64,000 nucleotides of DNA from Hemicordylus capensis (GCF_027244095.1 NC_069658.1:264252687-264316686), one strand, 5' to 3'. Shown: positions 20,775 through 32,989, counted from the stretch's first letter. Made by a program: numbers and translations. Notes: generated from the letters alone by a model not told the origin.

Positions 20775-20960
20775 CTGCTAACTTGGCAAAGAGGCACCTT
20801 TTAACGTGGTGATTCTATTTTATTTAGAGTAACTGGCCCTATCCACCCCCAGCACAGCATCCCTCCAGTGACTGTTGCTGGTGTCTATCTTATGTTTCTT
20901 TTTAGATTGTGAGCCCTTTGGGGACAGGGATCAATCTTATTTATTTATTATTTATTATCA
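20775..20960 (+). mobile_element. L2-type LINE tail repeat
   Basis: GCAAAGAGGCACCTTTTAAC, CAGCACAGCATCCCTCCAGT and GAGCCCTTTGGGGACAGGGA blocks, same order as at 4364 and 21495. Confidence 0.6.
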
Positions 20961-21009
20961 TCATCATCCTTTATTACAGTCATGGCTTCACCCAAGCTTT
21001 CTCAACTTC

Positions 21010-21345
21010 CTAAATTTTGGGGGTTTTAATATTTGGTCTATTTTAAAATTCAAAACCTGATGTTGGGGTTTTTAACCACTGTAATTGTTTAATTGTTGTT
21101 TTAAAATGTGTTTTAATTGTTAATTGTTATGTTGTTTTTTAATTTGTTTTAGCTCTTTACTGTTTTAGTGGTTTGTTTTAATTGGAACTCGCCCTGAGCC
21201 ATTTTTGGAAGGGCGGTATACAAATCAAATCAAATAAATAAACAAATAATAATAAATAAATAGACCAGCATAAATTATTCCTCTGTGTAAACTGCCCTGA
21301 GCCATTTTTGGAAGGGCGGTATAGAAATCAAATAAAGAAAGAAAT
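21010..21345 (+). mobile_element. L2-type LINE 3' ends
   Basis: Two consecutive endings of the type CCCTGAGCCATTTTTGGAAG followed by GGCGGTATACAAATCAAAT and AAATAAATAA. No coding part remains. Confidence 0.65.
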
Positions 21346-21494
21346 AATATCATGTGGTTCATTCACTTGAGCCAGTTGGTATGGTGCAAAGAATTGCCTG
21401 TTCTCTTAATTGTTTAGGCACCTCAAGGAACAGAACACCTCATGCACTTTTTGTTTCCAGCTTAGAGGACACTAATCTGTCCTCTGATCTGTTA

Positions 21495-21860
21495 CCCCTG
21501 CTAACTGAGCAAAGAGGCACCTCCTACAGTGGTGATTCTCTTGTATTTAGCAGGGGGAGAGCAACTGGTCCTATCCAGTGCCAGCACAGCATTCCTCCAG
21601 TGGCTGTTGCTGGTATCTGCCTTGTGTTTCTTTTTAGACTTTGAGCCCTTTGGGGACAAGGGACCATCTTATTTATGTTTTCATTATTTTTCTATGTAAA
21701 CTGCTTTGAGAACTTTGGTTGAAGAGCGGTATATAAATATTCTTAGTAGTAGTAGTAGTATTTCTTTAGACTGTGAGCCCTTTTGGGACAGCGAACCATC
21801 TTATTTATTTTTCTGTGTAAACCGCTTTGAAAACTGTTAAAAAGCTATATATAAATAGTA
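21495..21860 (+). mobile_element. L2-type LINE tail repeat with (TAG)n end
   Basis: Third copy of the GCAAAGAGGCACCTCCTACA block, ending in GAGCGGTATATAAATATTCT and (AGT)n, followed by a partial repeat of the ending to 21860. Confidence 0.6.
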
Positions 21861-22094
21861 GTAATCTGAATGAGAGTTGAAAACAATAATGAATTTATTT
21901 CCATGTTTCTGATCCATTCATATTTTTGTAATCATATTTTCAAACTATATAGCCAGAAGTGTTGGGGTTGGGAACGGATGCATGGTTTCCTGGTCCCCAT
22001 AATGTCTAAAATATACAGCCAAGAAATCTAGAAATTTTAAAAATTGAAAGTTGAAATTCAGAGGAATCTAAGGAAGCTGTAGAGACCATAGCCC

Positions 22095-22335
22095 ATTTCA
22101 GACTTTATGCTGTATGACTGTACAGATGTCTGTATACTCACACATGTGTTTGTGTACCTGCGTTCATTTTAAAAGTAAACCTCGGTGCAGGCCCTTCAAA
22201 TGCATGGTGCAAATAAGAAGTGTACTTCTGTACCTGAGTCCAACATAATATGTGGCTGTACATGTGTACAGATCTGTACCTGTGTACACTGTACATTCGT
22301 TGTACATGTTTTGGACATAATGTGTGAAAGGGACC
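22095..22335. mobile_element. TIR-type MITE
   Basis: Contains AAAAGTAAACCTCGGTGCAG, AATAAGAAGTGTACTTCTGT and an end TTTTGGACATAATGTGTGAA. Same family as 31693, 35040, 56767, 59550 and 61905. Confidence 0.65.
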
Positions 22336-22685
22336 CGTGTCAACATGCTTCAGGGGTTAAGTTTTCTATTAGCTGTGCATTTCTCACACCTTCAGTACAT
22401 GAGTTGTGTTGATGGAACTGCCTCGAGGGTGATGGGTCAGCACCCCCAGTTTGGGTGAATGTGGGGAATTTAGCTCAAAAACGCAGACAGGTCCACACAG
22501 TTTTAATTTGTGCAAGCATCTGAACTCAAGAATCCGGCTAGGGAGAGAGGTTTTAATTAAATAAAAAAGAGTTTATTGTAAGAAAAATAATAAAAGACTA
22601 AGTTATTAGGTGGTCCTAACGTAAAGGCAATACAAACATGCTTACAAATAGACTATTGTGAGGCACGTCTATCTATCTATCTAAT

Positions 22686-23725
22686 TCTCTAAGGCGTACC
22701 CATCACTAATCCCATGCATGGCAGCTCTCGTGAGAGTTTGCGAGCAGAAGCACCATGGGATTGGGCAGTGGAGATTCCATATGCAGATAGGGAGGAGGAG
22801 CCTGTGAGAGCAGAAGTGCCTTGTGAAGAAGTGGTGATTGGTCAGTGGGGATTCCATATGCAAATAGGGAGGAGGAGACTGTGACACCATGGTGATTAGG
22901 CAGTGGGGATTCCATATGCAGATATGGAAGAGGAGCCTGTGATGGTTAAGGTCAGTTGAAATGCAACTCTTATAAAAGGAAGTGGGCAGGGGTCTGTGAA
23001 GAGAGGGGTCGTGAAAGAGACCTTTCAGAAGAAGGAGGCTGCCATTGTGTGAATTAGATGAGGAAACAAAATGAACAAGATCTGTTAACTCAAGGAGAGA
23101 GAGAGAGAGAGGAAGAAAGACAGCGGGGAAGAGAAGTGGAGGAGAGAGAAAGAGAAAAAGAAGGGAGGGGAAAGAGAAAGAAGAAAGGGTGAGAGACGGG
23201 CCCGAGCCTTTCATTCACCTGAGGGGAACAAGCGTCCATGGAACAAGCGTCCGATTGGCAGCAAGGAAGGGCCCATTCAGCCACTGCTTCTGTTTGGGGC
23301 TGCCGAGGCCATTTAGGAGCAAGGCAGGCAGGCAAGGGACCGGCCCGGGTCTGTCAGTGGCCTGAGGGGAATGAGTGGCCATGGCAGTGGCAGCAGCAAG
23401 GAAGGGCCCAGTCAACCACTTCTGCTTCTGTGGGGAGGAGTAGGCGCAGGGCTTGGGTGAGGAGGTCCCTGGAGATAGGGGACTGCAGCTTGGCCAATTG
23501 GCACCAGCAACGCTGCAGTTGCGACCAAGAGTGGGGGGGGTGGATTAAAGGGATGAAGGAGTGACCAAGAGGGGTGAGGGGGATGGAAGCAATGGGATGG
23601 AGGAGGAGGAGCAGGAGTGAGGCTCAGGTGAGGGTGGAGAGAACTCTGAGGTGAGGGGGCTGTGGCAGGGGGTGAGGGGAGCAATCAAGTACTAGCACGC
23701 AGATGTTCTGTGTTGGTTAAGCTAG
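22686..23725 (+). mobile_element. Non-autonomous Helitron-like element
   Basis: Starts TCTCTAAGGCGTACCC and ends CGCAGATGTTCTGTGTTGGT-TAAGCTAG followed by T. It is the opposite-orientation relative of 8209-9122 and shares its purine-rich and GGGCCC-containing interior. The repeated GATTCCATATGCAGAT block occurs three times near 22776-22930. No transposase coding. A second copy starts 16 bases downstream. Confidence 0.72.
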
Positions 23726-23741
23726 TCTATATATTTATTAC

Positions 23742-24284
23742 TCCTAGGCGTACCTGTCGATAGTCTCATGTGTGGCAGCTCTCGTGAGCATGAGCAGCTG
23801 CCGATTAGCGACGGGTTTGGGGGGAAATAGGAATACCGGCCGCCAGTGGGTGGCTGGCTGGTGGGAGCAGGCGGCAGGCTGCCCGCCCAACAGGAGCAGG
23901 TGGTGGCAGGCTGGTCTGGTGGGTGTGGGGAAGAAGTGGGTTGCTCCCACTAGCCAGCTGCTGGGAGCAGGCAACAGTGGGCCAGGCCAGCCACCGGGAG
24001 CAACAGGTGGTGGCGGGCTGGCCACTGAGAATTGGTGGGCAGGCAGGAGGAAGTGGTGGGCTGGCTCTCTGGCCGGCCTGCCAGCCAGAAACTGTGGGTG
24101 GGCCAGGGTGAGGGAAGAAGTGGGACAGGGAGGAACAGGCTTGCGGGCGAGGTAAGAAAGATGGCAGGGCAGGGGAGAAAACGGCAGCAGGGGTGGCGAA
24201 AATGGAGGCCGGCAGGGATAAAAAATGGTGGCAGGCGGGTCGGGGGGGAGGACTTGAGGTGCAGATGCTCTGCACCTGGCCTAG
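23742..24284 (+). mobile_element. Shorter non-autonomous Helitron-like element
   Basis: Starts TCCTAGGCGTACC, shares the GGCAGCTCTCGTGAG block with the other copies, and ends with a perfect 8-bp stem (GGTGCAGA-TGC-TCTGCACC), TGGC and CTAG. The interior is built of GGCTGG/GGTGGG-rich degenerate repeats. Confidence 0.68.
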
Positions 24285-24556
24285 CTAATTTAGCTTAAAG
24301 TTCCAGAGTATGTGTAAATGCCCAGGTGGGCAAGAGAGAGGGGGAAGGGGGAAGTTTGAAAAGAAGTTATAGTTTGGGGTCCTGAGAGCTGGGCGGCTGC
24401 TATACTGTGCCTGTCTCTAGGCACCAAGGCTTCGAGCAGCAGGAGACTCACGTCCTTCAGGGGCAGTGAGGTGGAAGGCAGGAGGGTTGTAAGAATTAGT
24501 ATAAGGAGGGATGCCCATGAGAATGGCTTCTTGGAGGACCCGGCTACCTACACCTG

Positions 24557-24604
24557 CTAGGTGTAGGTCTATCTAGGTGTAGGTCTATCTAGGTGTAGGT
24601 CTAT
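24557..24604. repeat. 16-base tandem repeat, three copies
   Basis: CTAGGTGTAGGTCTAT is repeated exactly three times. Confidence 0.95.
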
Positions 24605-25378
24605 CTACCTATCTAACCTGGCTGGAAGGGCGCACAGGCCGATCCAGGTCATGATTTCAGGCAAGAGAGCATAGGGAATGCTCAATAGGGTCCCAAGTAT
24701 AGCATACAAGGGAGCACAGAGATAGTTTTGCTGAGATCCTTGTTGCAATGGAGTCCCAAGTAAAAGGCAAGAGGGAACTAGAAGATGTTTTGCAGTTGGA
24801 GTCCTGAGTTCCTGTGCTGGGAAGGGCTTCCTAATCATTCTATCAAAAGTTTCGATAGGCACGCTTCCAGAGTTGCGTCACTGACTCATCTCTTTTTGTG
24901 AAGGAGGGTTGTTGCTGCACTTGTCTTATCTACTTTTCCTTCTCAGCACAATGGTTTTCATTAGCAAGTTGTGTTATCTTTCTTGAGAGAGGAAAGGGGA
25001 GTCTGAGAGTTTACTCTAAGTCCAGAATGACCTCGGATGCCAGACAGCTTGCAGTAGCTAGTTCTGGAGTCTGCTTAGCTGGGGAGGGGGGCATCTAGAA
25101 AGAGGGGGAGATGGATCTCATCCCTGTGTCAATTCGTGTTGTTTACTGCCAAATCTAGGGGCGACCAGCCCATCACCAACTAAGTGACCTGTCCGCATAT
25201 GTAGCATAAACTGGGAGCTCACATTGCAGTGCAGCTCCTGAGCATAGCCAGAGTGCAATCTCCAAGCCTGGAGATACAGCTGCAAACAGGGAGGCTTCTG
25301 GGAACCAGGTAGAATGAGCTCAGCTGGTAACAAATTTCATGCTGGAAACAATCTTGTCCTCTCCATTTCTTCCACCAG

Positions 25379-26904
25379 GCGAGGGCTTGGGCAGTGAGGA
25401 GGAAGAAGAGAGTGAAGAGGAAGATGTCCAACAGCAGGACAGTCCTGAAGTGGTGGAGCTGGATGCCAGCATGGTTTCTGGGGACTGTAAGAGCTTCCGT
25501 TGGAGAGTGGTCCAGCAGGTTGGCGGCGGCCAAGTTCTGGCAGGGGAGGGGCCGCCAATCATGGTCCTCCAGAAGGGCTACGAGTGCGAGGACTGTGGGA
25601 AAGTGTTCAGCTGCAGCTCTCACTACAGCAAGCATCGGCGCACGCACACCGGTGAGCGCCCCTTCCGTTGCGGGGACTGCGGCAAGAGTTTCAACGTCAG
25701 CTCCAACCTTTACCGGCACCAGCGGGCCCATGCCAATGCCAGCGCCACCCCTGTCGCTCCCACGCCCTCCCTGCTGCCCAGCCGCGGCTTGCCCTATCAG
25801 TGTGCCGACTGTGGCCGGTGCTTCCGCCGCAACACAGAGCTCGTGACTCACCAGCGCCTCCACACGGGCCGTTTGCCCTTCCAGTGCAGCGACTGCGGCA
25901 AGAGCTTCTCGTGGAGTTCGCACTTTGTCCGGCACCTGAGGATCCACACCGGCGAGAAGCCCTACCCGTGCAATGAGTGTGGCAAGCGCTTTAGCCGCAG
26001 CTCCCACCTCTACCGCCACCAGCGCACCCACGGCACCAATGCGGCGGCCAATGTCACCCGCGCCTACATCTGCACCTACTGTGGGCGGAGCTTCAGCACC
26101 ACCCTGCACTTTGACCAGCACCAGCGCACTCACCGTGGCCGCAAGCCCTACAAGTGCACCCTTTGCGGCAAGGCCTTTGCCGACGGGTTGGCCCTGGTGA
26201 AACACCAGCGCCTGCACTTGATGGGAGGGGACCAGAGTCACCAGTGTTCTGAGTGTGGGCAGAGCTTTGGAGGGCGGTCGCAGCTGGCCCGTCACCGGCG
26301 GCTCCACGGCACCGCCGACAAGCCCTACGGGTGCAGCGAGTGTGGGCAGAGCTTCAGTGCTCGCAGCCAGCTGGCTCAGCACCGGCGGCTCCACATCTCA
26401 GCTGACAAGCCGTACCACTGCGGGGAGTGTGGGTTGAGTTTTACATGGAGCTCCCACTGGGAACGGCACCGGCGCATCCACACTGGAGAGAGGCCGTACT
26501 CCTGCGGGGACTGTGGCAAGTGCTTTGGGCGCACCTCCCACCTTTACCGGCATCAGCGCACGCATGCTGGGGGCCAACCTCACGTCTGCCCGGACTGCGG
26601 CAAGAGCTTCAACAGCACCTTGCACTTCCAGCGCCACCAACATGCCCACCATCTTGACCCAGACAGTGCTCAGTTCCCTGCCCACACGTGTGGGGACTGT
26701 GGCAAGCCCTGTGCCAACGCCTCAGCCCTGCTTAAACACCAGTGTGCGCACACGGGTGAGAGGCCGTATCCCTGCCCTCAGTGCGGGCGCCGCTTTCGTG
26801 GCACCTCACACCTTTACCGGCACCTCCGTAGCCATGGCCACAGGGCAGAGGAGACTGTGCTTCTGCCAGCTTCTACACAGTGTGAAGAGATCGCGCCATG
26901 CTAA
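25379..26904 (+). CDS. C2H2 zinc-finger exon, 14 fingers
   Basis: The acceptor CTCCATTTCTTCCACCAG opens a phase 1 exon that joins in frame to 18322-18426 and ends at TAA (26902-26904). An acidic leader (GSEEEEESEEEDVQQQD) precedes 14 C2H2 fingers. The first is YECEDCGKVFSCSSHYSKH and the last PCPQCGRRFRGTSHLYRH. Classic TGEKPY-type linkers join several fingers. Longer inserts break the array after fingers 2, 5 and 12, and HGTADKPY/HISADKPY linkers flank fingers 8 and 9. Finger 13 (CGDCGKPCANASALLKHQCAH) keeps the metal ligands but has Cys in place of the core Phe. Only about 17 residues follow the last His. It is predicted to be a nuclear sequence-specific DNA-binding protein. I cannot name an orthologue. 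Confidence 0.93.
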
Positions 26905-27940
26905 AGAGCCAAGCAAGCCCGCCCACCCTAGAGAGCGTTTGGCTAAATGGGGCAGAGAGGAAAGAGCCCAGAGAGCCGTGTCCCTAGCAGACAGACATTC
27001 AGTACTCCTGAAAAGAATTCCCAAGGTGTCAGGGCCCAGTCCAAAGTCCATTGGGGGCCGTTCCCATTCAAAATATGTTCTCTGGCCCAACATTCCATTT
27101 TAATTTCTGAGGTACAAAGGAAGCAAACCGATGTTTTATTGGACCTATTTAGGTTGGCATAAGGGCAAGCAAGGTTTCAGGTTTACTCTTTTATCAGGTA
27201 CATTTTGCCTGATCAAACGTTCTGCAAAACACACAAACTTCCTTGCTCATACATCTATCTAACCTGGTCCAGAACAAAATATTTTTTCAACCTCCTCTAT
27301 AACTCCGCTGCTTTGCCATCAGGATGGCAGCCAGGATCTCTTCGGTCCCTGAGTGCAGGCGAGTGCACCAAGCATCCCTGTCTCTGTGACTTGTGTTCTG
27401 AGTAGCAAACTGGACTTGCTGAAGAACCAAGGGAAAGAGTTTGGGCAGAGTCATGGTAGACCAGGTCAAGGAAAATAGTCACATAGCCCAGAAAGGAAGG
27501 AAGGCAGCTCTGCGCCAAAGAAACAGATTCTGTGCCCAGAGTAAATTATGGAAATCACACACAACTGGCATAGATAAGTTGCATGATGGATTCTCATGAC
27601 AGTATGTGGGTTTTTTGTTTGTTTTGGAGAATTCAATGTGATTTGGGCAGGAACTTGAGAGGGGATGGAGCAGGCCTGTTTGAATGAGAGAGAAGTAGTA
27701 GCAACATTAAATAGGGCCACAGGAACCAGTGTAAGATAGTATGTCTGTTTTAGGGCATGGCTTGAGGGCACATGATGCAGCCACCTTATTGAAATAATGG
27801 TCTGGTAAGTGCTTTGATAGGAGACTGTCTGAAAACCCCATGTGAGCTGTCTTGAGTTCCATGATGGAAGAAAGGTAGGATATAAATATAATACCTAACA
27901 ACAAGAATCCCACCTCCATCACTGAGGGCCATCTCCATCC
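26905..27940. other. 3' flank of the zinc-finger gene
   Basis: Probably 3' UTR at first. No AATAAA directly follows; a candidate AATAAA occurs only near 28815. Nothing else was recognised. Confidence 0.4.
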
Positions 27941-27941
27941 T

Positions 27942-28118
27942 AAGAGGCAAGATGCCTCTCAATACCAGTTGCAGGGGAGCAACAGCAGGAGAGAGGGTAT
28001 GCACATACCTCTTGCCTATGGGCTCCCCAGAGACATCTGCTGGGCCACTGTGTGAAACAGGATGCTGGGCTAGATGGGCCTTGGGCCTGATCCGGCAGGG
28101 CTGTTCTTATGTTCTTAT
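27942..28118 (+). mobile_element. CR1-clade LINE 3' UTR
   Basis: CAATACCAGTTGCAGGGGAG, GATGCTGGGCTAGATGGGCC and the terminal GGGCTGTTCTTATGTTCTTA are the family 3' end. Confidence 0.85.
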
Positions 28119-28235
28119 ACATAAATTTTGGCCAACCGAATCATCTTTGGCCCCCGCAGGCTATCGGCACTGATTCGCAAACATTTCACAAATTGCTCTT
28201 GCTTGCTTGAAGTTAGGCATGCCTGATCTCATTAA

Positions 28236-28680
28236 ATATTGTTCGACATGTGCACGGACCAAGGTATGAACTGGTTTGGCACCACGGAGAGGGGAGTAAT
28301 AAGCAGGATCTTTTAAAAAGAGAGCAGGTCCTTACCTGCGCTCTCCCGTTGCATGCAGCTTCCTGCTGTGACAGCGCTGCCCCCAAGAACCCACGCGTGG
28401 CACGTGAGTGGGTACCATTTGCGTGGTCAGCATGGTGTTGCTGGCCACACACATGGCGTCTGCGCGGGCACCATGTGTGTGCCGATGTTGGGGCAGGTTC
28501 TTGGGGCAGCACCGTAGCAGCAGGAAGCTGCATGTGGTGGTGGAGGAACTGCTCTTCTCTTTTTTAAAAAGATCTCCTCGCCGCTCCACTCCCCACGGCA
28601 CCGAACCGGTTCTGACCTCGTCTGAACCGGTTCAGTGCCGAGCCAGTACATAAACCTTGGTTTGTGCACATCCCTAAATA
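28236..28680. mobile_element. Long foldback DNA element
   Basis: The whole 440 bases fold on themselves. ATGTGCACGGACCAAGGTAT at the left pairs with AACCTTGGTTTGTGCACAT at the right. The inner AGCTTCCTGCTGTGACAGCG..GCCCCCAAGAAC pairs with its mirror near 28500. Resembles hAT-type reptile MITEs by its ends; class is inferred. Confidence 0.7.
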
Positions 28681-29059
28681 TTGTAACCATATTTTTATAA
28701 GATATTTAGGGCTAGTTTATATAAATATAAACCATCAACAAATGATAAAGGTTTTCCTAGAGTGTACCACTTCAGGCTACAAGGAACGGGTTGCATGACT
28801 GAATACTCCCCTTGAATAAAACTCCCCACACATAGAAAACTAATATATCAAGGATCCTTCTTTCTGGCATGCTAGTTGCCTATGGGAAGGCTTTGCCCCA
28901 TCCCATAGGGAGTATTCAGTTATGAGGTTTTCCTTCTGCAGCCCAAAGCAGTACAGTTCAGGTAGAGCTTTACCACTTGATTATGCCACCTATGGGCAGA
29001 AAAGTGGGATTAAAAAAAAAAAAAAAGTAAACTGAACATATGAAGTAGCTCTACAAGGT

Positions 29060-29175
29060 CTCAGGCAGACATCTTTCCTGATCCTGTTACCAAAGTCCTT
29101 TAAAGAGGAAATACTTGGGATGGAACCTGGGACCTTCCTAATAGAGATCATATGCTGTACCACTGAGCTAGAATC
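29060..29175 (-). mobile_element. tRNA-derived SINE head
   Basis: On the minus strand: box A TAGCTCAGTGGTACAGCATA and box B GGTTCCATCCC at tRNA-like spacing. Its body runs toward lower coordinates. Confidence 0.6.
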
Positions 29176-29199
29176 CTAGACCAGAGGACATATTTCATT

Positions 29200-30377
29200 G
29201 CAACATGGGTCAAATCACTGGCTTTTAAATGGACATTGGATTGGGTTGTAAGGGAGGCGATAGATTAGGTGAGTAGATTAGATAGCAGATAAGTAGAGCA
29301 GTATGGTGTAGTAGGCAGGGAAATGGACGTCAATGCAGAGCTGGACAGTTCCTGCGATAGAAAGCTTGGGATCTCTCATTCCATGTAAACCCATCAGAGC
29401 AACTGAAGGAGATCCCCACCCTACTCCCACTATAAAAAGGAAGCAGCCCAAATTGAAATGATCCATCAGACCCATCTTTTTTCGTGCCTCAGATCTAGCA
29501 ACCCTTTCTCTTAATGGCTGAGCCAAAATAGCAAGAATGAGAATCGGAAAAGTGTGCCTATGTACTTTTCTGTATGGGATGACCTGAGAACCACTTTCAC
29601 AAGAGACCTTGGCCTGCCTTCCATCCACTTTTATTTTGCATTTCTGACATCTGCACAATGATTTCACTTTGTGCATGTTCAGACATCAACATGTTTGCTC
29701 TCCTAGAGTACATCAGCATCAGCAGCGCCCTCTCATTGCACCATGCCTCTTTCCTGGTGACTTGTGTACACTGATCATTTACTCTCCTAGCTAGAGGCTA
29801 GGAGACCAAACACAGTCAAGCACTGGATTGTGGACCAGCCTGCTCTCTTGAGTTCATTTTCTGGCGTTGTTAAGGTTATATGTATAATCCTTGAGTATTT
29901 AGGTGCCCAAATAAGGAAACAAAAGCCCACTTTTAAATATCCAATTTTGATTTTCCCATTAGGTTTGCCAACTGGGGGGAAAAACAAAACAAAGGGCCTG
30001 GCCTGTTGCTTCCCCTTGAATGGAGGCTTAGTCAGCGGACACAGCTTTTCATGGCATGGACCTAAACATAACCAGTTTCTAACTGTTGCCGATCAAACCA
30101 CTGTTAAAGGGACAGCTACAAGTGCTGTCCCTTTTAAAAGTGCTTTTAAAAGTTGTTAACCCTATTCATCTTGTTCATTCACTTTTTTGTGTTTATGGAG
30201 CAATCCAACACTACAGAAAAGCTAAAACCTGACATTTCTGCTGTTCCAAAGAAGAGCCAACTCAACCCTATCAGCTTAAAAAAAGGTCATTCATCACTCT
30301 GTTCCATCCACCCATCTTTTCTGAGGCTCATGCCACACCTTCCCACTTGGCTTTGAAGGTCCACTATATTTAGATTT
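29200..30377. other. Stretch without recognised features
   Basis: Unique-looking DNA. Short open frames occur on both strands but none resembles a known protein or carries good splice borders. Confidence 0.45.
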
Positions 30378-30668
30378 GGGGAGGAGAGCTGGTCTTGTGG
30401 GAGCAAGCATTAATTGTCCCCTTTGCTAAGCAGGGTCCACCCTGGTTTGCATTTGAATGGGAGACTACATATTCCCTTTAAGGGATGGAGCCGCTCTGGG
30501 AAGAGCATCTGCGTGCTTGCAGAAGGCCCCAAATTTCCTGGCATCTCCAAGACCAGGCTGAGGGAGACTCCTGCCTGTGACCTTGCAGATACTGCTGCCA
30601 GTTTGTGTAGACAATACTGAGCTAGATGGACAAATGGTCTGACTCAGTATAAGACAGCTTCCTATGTT
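30378..30668 (+). mobile_element. Composite tRNA/5S-like SINE
   Basis: GAGAGCTGGTCTTGTGGGAG (tRNA-like box A) is followed by GCTAAGCAGGGTCCACCCTG and GAATGGGAGAC, which match the internal promoter of 5S rRNA (GCTAAGCAGGGTCGGGCCTG, GGATGGGAGAC). A body and the CR1-like tail GAGCTAGATGGACAAATGGT-CTGACTCAGTATAAGACAGC follow. Other copies are at 38341, 49200, 56448 and 62883. Confidence 0.82.
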
Positions 30669-31254
30669 CCTACTATTCTAGCTGTCAGGCCAGATGAGGG
30701 AGAAAGCGCCTTGCAGTTGCCTAGCAATCACGTGATACACTCCTTAACCACTTCCAGGTTAACCAAGAAAGATGTTGGGGAGCATATTTTCAAAGGGCTC
30801 ATTTTCCCCATCCCAGACTAATGAAATGGGTGATGAGTGCAGATGGGGGGGGGGAGTGGAGGCCCCCTTCAGAGCTAGGTGTACTTTCCCATTGGCCCAG
30901 CAATCTCAATAGGCGTGCACCATCTGCAGAAGAGGGGCAGTAGCCTGTCGAAAGATGGTTAGAAGAAAGCTTTCCTTAAGAAGGACTGACCCCACATGTA
31001 GAAACCCTTGCCTGTCGACTGCAGCCACCGCCAGGAAACCAGCTGCGCCCTAAGATAAAACCTGCAGTGGCTGACTGACTGACTGCCCTGAAAGATGGCT
31101 GCCTTTCTGATCCAGCTGAGTCTGAAGTGAGCAGGAATTTGTGTGTGTTGTGAATAAAATAGATTAGGGGAATAAAAAAAAAAATCTTGTTCTACATGGA
31201 GTGCTGCTTTTCTTCCCAATTCTCTCTCTAGGAACATGGAAGGATAACTATTGT

Positions 31255-31255
31255 C

Positions 31256-31308
<53 letters not shown>

Positions 31309-31690
31309 AGATTTGTACACTGCCCCAAACTTTAGTCTCTGGGCAGTTAACAATACATAAAACAAGTTAAAATATATACAAAAACTTAAAACAATTTAAA
31401 AAACAATTTAAAAATCACCCACAAATGAAAACCTTAAAAATTTAAAGAACTGAAAAAGCTTGGGTGAAGAGGTGAGTTTTCAAATGCTTTCTAAAAATTG
31501 TCAGAGATGGGGAGGATCGTATCTCAGTAGGGAGCGCATTCCACAGTCCCGGGGAAGCAACTGAGAAAGCCTGTCCCCGTGTGGCCACCAGCTGAGCTGG
31601 CGGCAACTGGAGATGGATCTCTCCAGACGACCTCAATGGGCAATGGGGCTCATAATGAAGACGTTCTCTTAGATACCCAGGGCCTAAGTC
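31255..31690 (-). mobile_element. L2-clade LINE 3' end with (TATC)n tail
   Basis: The minus strand encodes LGPGYLRERLHYEPHCPLRS and LVATRGQAFSVASPGLWNAL, the L2 C-terminus. The 3' UTR with GAGACTAAAGTTTGGGGCAG follows, then about 13 GATA units at 31257-31309. A MITE abuts it at 31693. Confidence 0.8.
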
Positions 31691-31692
31691 AT

Positions 31693-31905
31693 GGACATTA
31701 TGTTGTACATGTGTAAACATGAACAGGTTCTTGTGTGAATGACTGTACATGTGTTCATTTTAAAAGTAAACTTGGGCACTGATCCTCCCAAATACAGGGT
31801 ACAGATAATAAGTGTTCTACTGTATCTGCATTGAACATAATGTGCAAATAACTACTTCTGTACATTGTACACACACAGACTGTATATGTGTGTGTGCAGG
31901 GTATT
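31693..31905. mobile_element. TIR-type MITE
   Basis: ACATTATGTTGTACATGTGT through GAACATAATGTGCAAATAAC; inverted ACATTATGTT ends are visible. Confidence 0.65.
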
Positions 31906-32084
31906 CATGGTTAAGACTCTGAACGATTCTTTAGGACACAGTACTAAAACTGTGATAGATGTAAAGCTCTGTGAGTCAAGGAGAATCTAGTGGGACATCC
32001 CCAAGTGAAACTTTTCACCCGCTCCTATGATCTGCTACACACTGTGATCTGCAAATAAAACTGCCAGTGTTTTAAAGCTTTTAT

Positions 32085-32360
32085 ACACATCTATGGTGCA
32101 GCAATATCTGGCATACAGTGCACAGTTCTGGCCACTCCATCTCAAAAAGGACATTGTGATCATACAATGAGATGAGTTGCAGAAAAACACAAATGATTGG
32201 GGCTGAGGCGCTATTTATATAAGGAGAGAGGTTCAAACATTTGAGGCTTTTTGGTTAGGAAAAATATGACGAAGGAGGTTTGTTAATTTATGCATAGTGA
32301 GGATAAAACAATTTAACTCATAATACTAGAACTTGGCATCATTCATTGGAACTGATTGTC
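32085..32360 (+). mobile_element. Decayed CR1-clade LINE fragment
   Basis: TGGCATACAGTGCACAGTTC-TGGCCACTCCATCTCAAAAA-GGACATTGT corresponds to the VQFWSPHLKKDIV block of CR1, and GAGGCTTTTTGGTTAG to LFSLE. Many small gaps. Confidence 0.6.
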
Positions 32361-32989
32361 AGTACATGTAGAATAAATACAAAACAAAGAGCAACAGTTG
32401 TAATCCTGACAATAAAAATGTTCTTAACACACACATGCATACAGGCACTGTTATGTGTAAACCAACTTTATTTTATATATAAATAGTACTGAGAACATTG
32501 CGTGTGTGACAGGATATACAATGCAATGAAACCATTCAAAGGGAATGCACTGAAAACGTACACCATAAGACACCACAATCAATCAAGGATTATTCACATT
32601 TGGACACACATTAACAATGCAAAAGACACAGGGCAGGATCCAGTGGCTAAAATTAGCCATGACTATCATTGAAATTAATGGGACTTAGTCATGGCAAGCT
32701 TGTCTCATTTATTTCAGTGGTATTTAATCACGACTACCTTATTCTGGGCTCTGGATCTTGCCCATTGTTAAAGGTGACTTTCTAAAGAGCACTTGAAAAC
32801 AGTGAAAAGGTTGGCAGAATTGCAATATTACTCTCAAGAAAACATTGAAAAAATAAAAAGGATTTCCACTCCCATTTCAGTATAGTCTTCCTCAAATTCT
32901 TAAAAGGTAGTCTGCAGATCCATGGTCTCTGTATTATCTATAAACAAGCTAGGATCTGTTCTACATATGCTTTGGAGTGGAAGAGAGGT

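Noticed and set aside
24421-24480. A possible extra exon between the KRAB b-like exon and the finger exon
   Set aside because: CTCTAG acceptor and open frame are present, but the donor is poor and the peptide has no resemblance; the direct junction 18426-25379 already fits in phase.
25219-26394. A 391-codon open frame on the minus strand
   Set aside because: Same reason: it mirrors the finger exon at 25379-26904.
30410-30480. A possible 5S rRNA gene
   Set aside because: Only the internal promoter part matches, inside a dispersed SINE.
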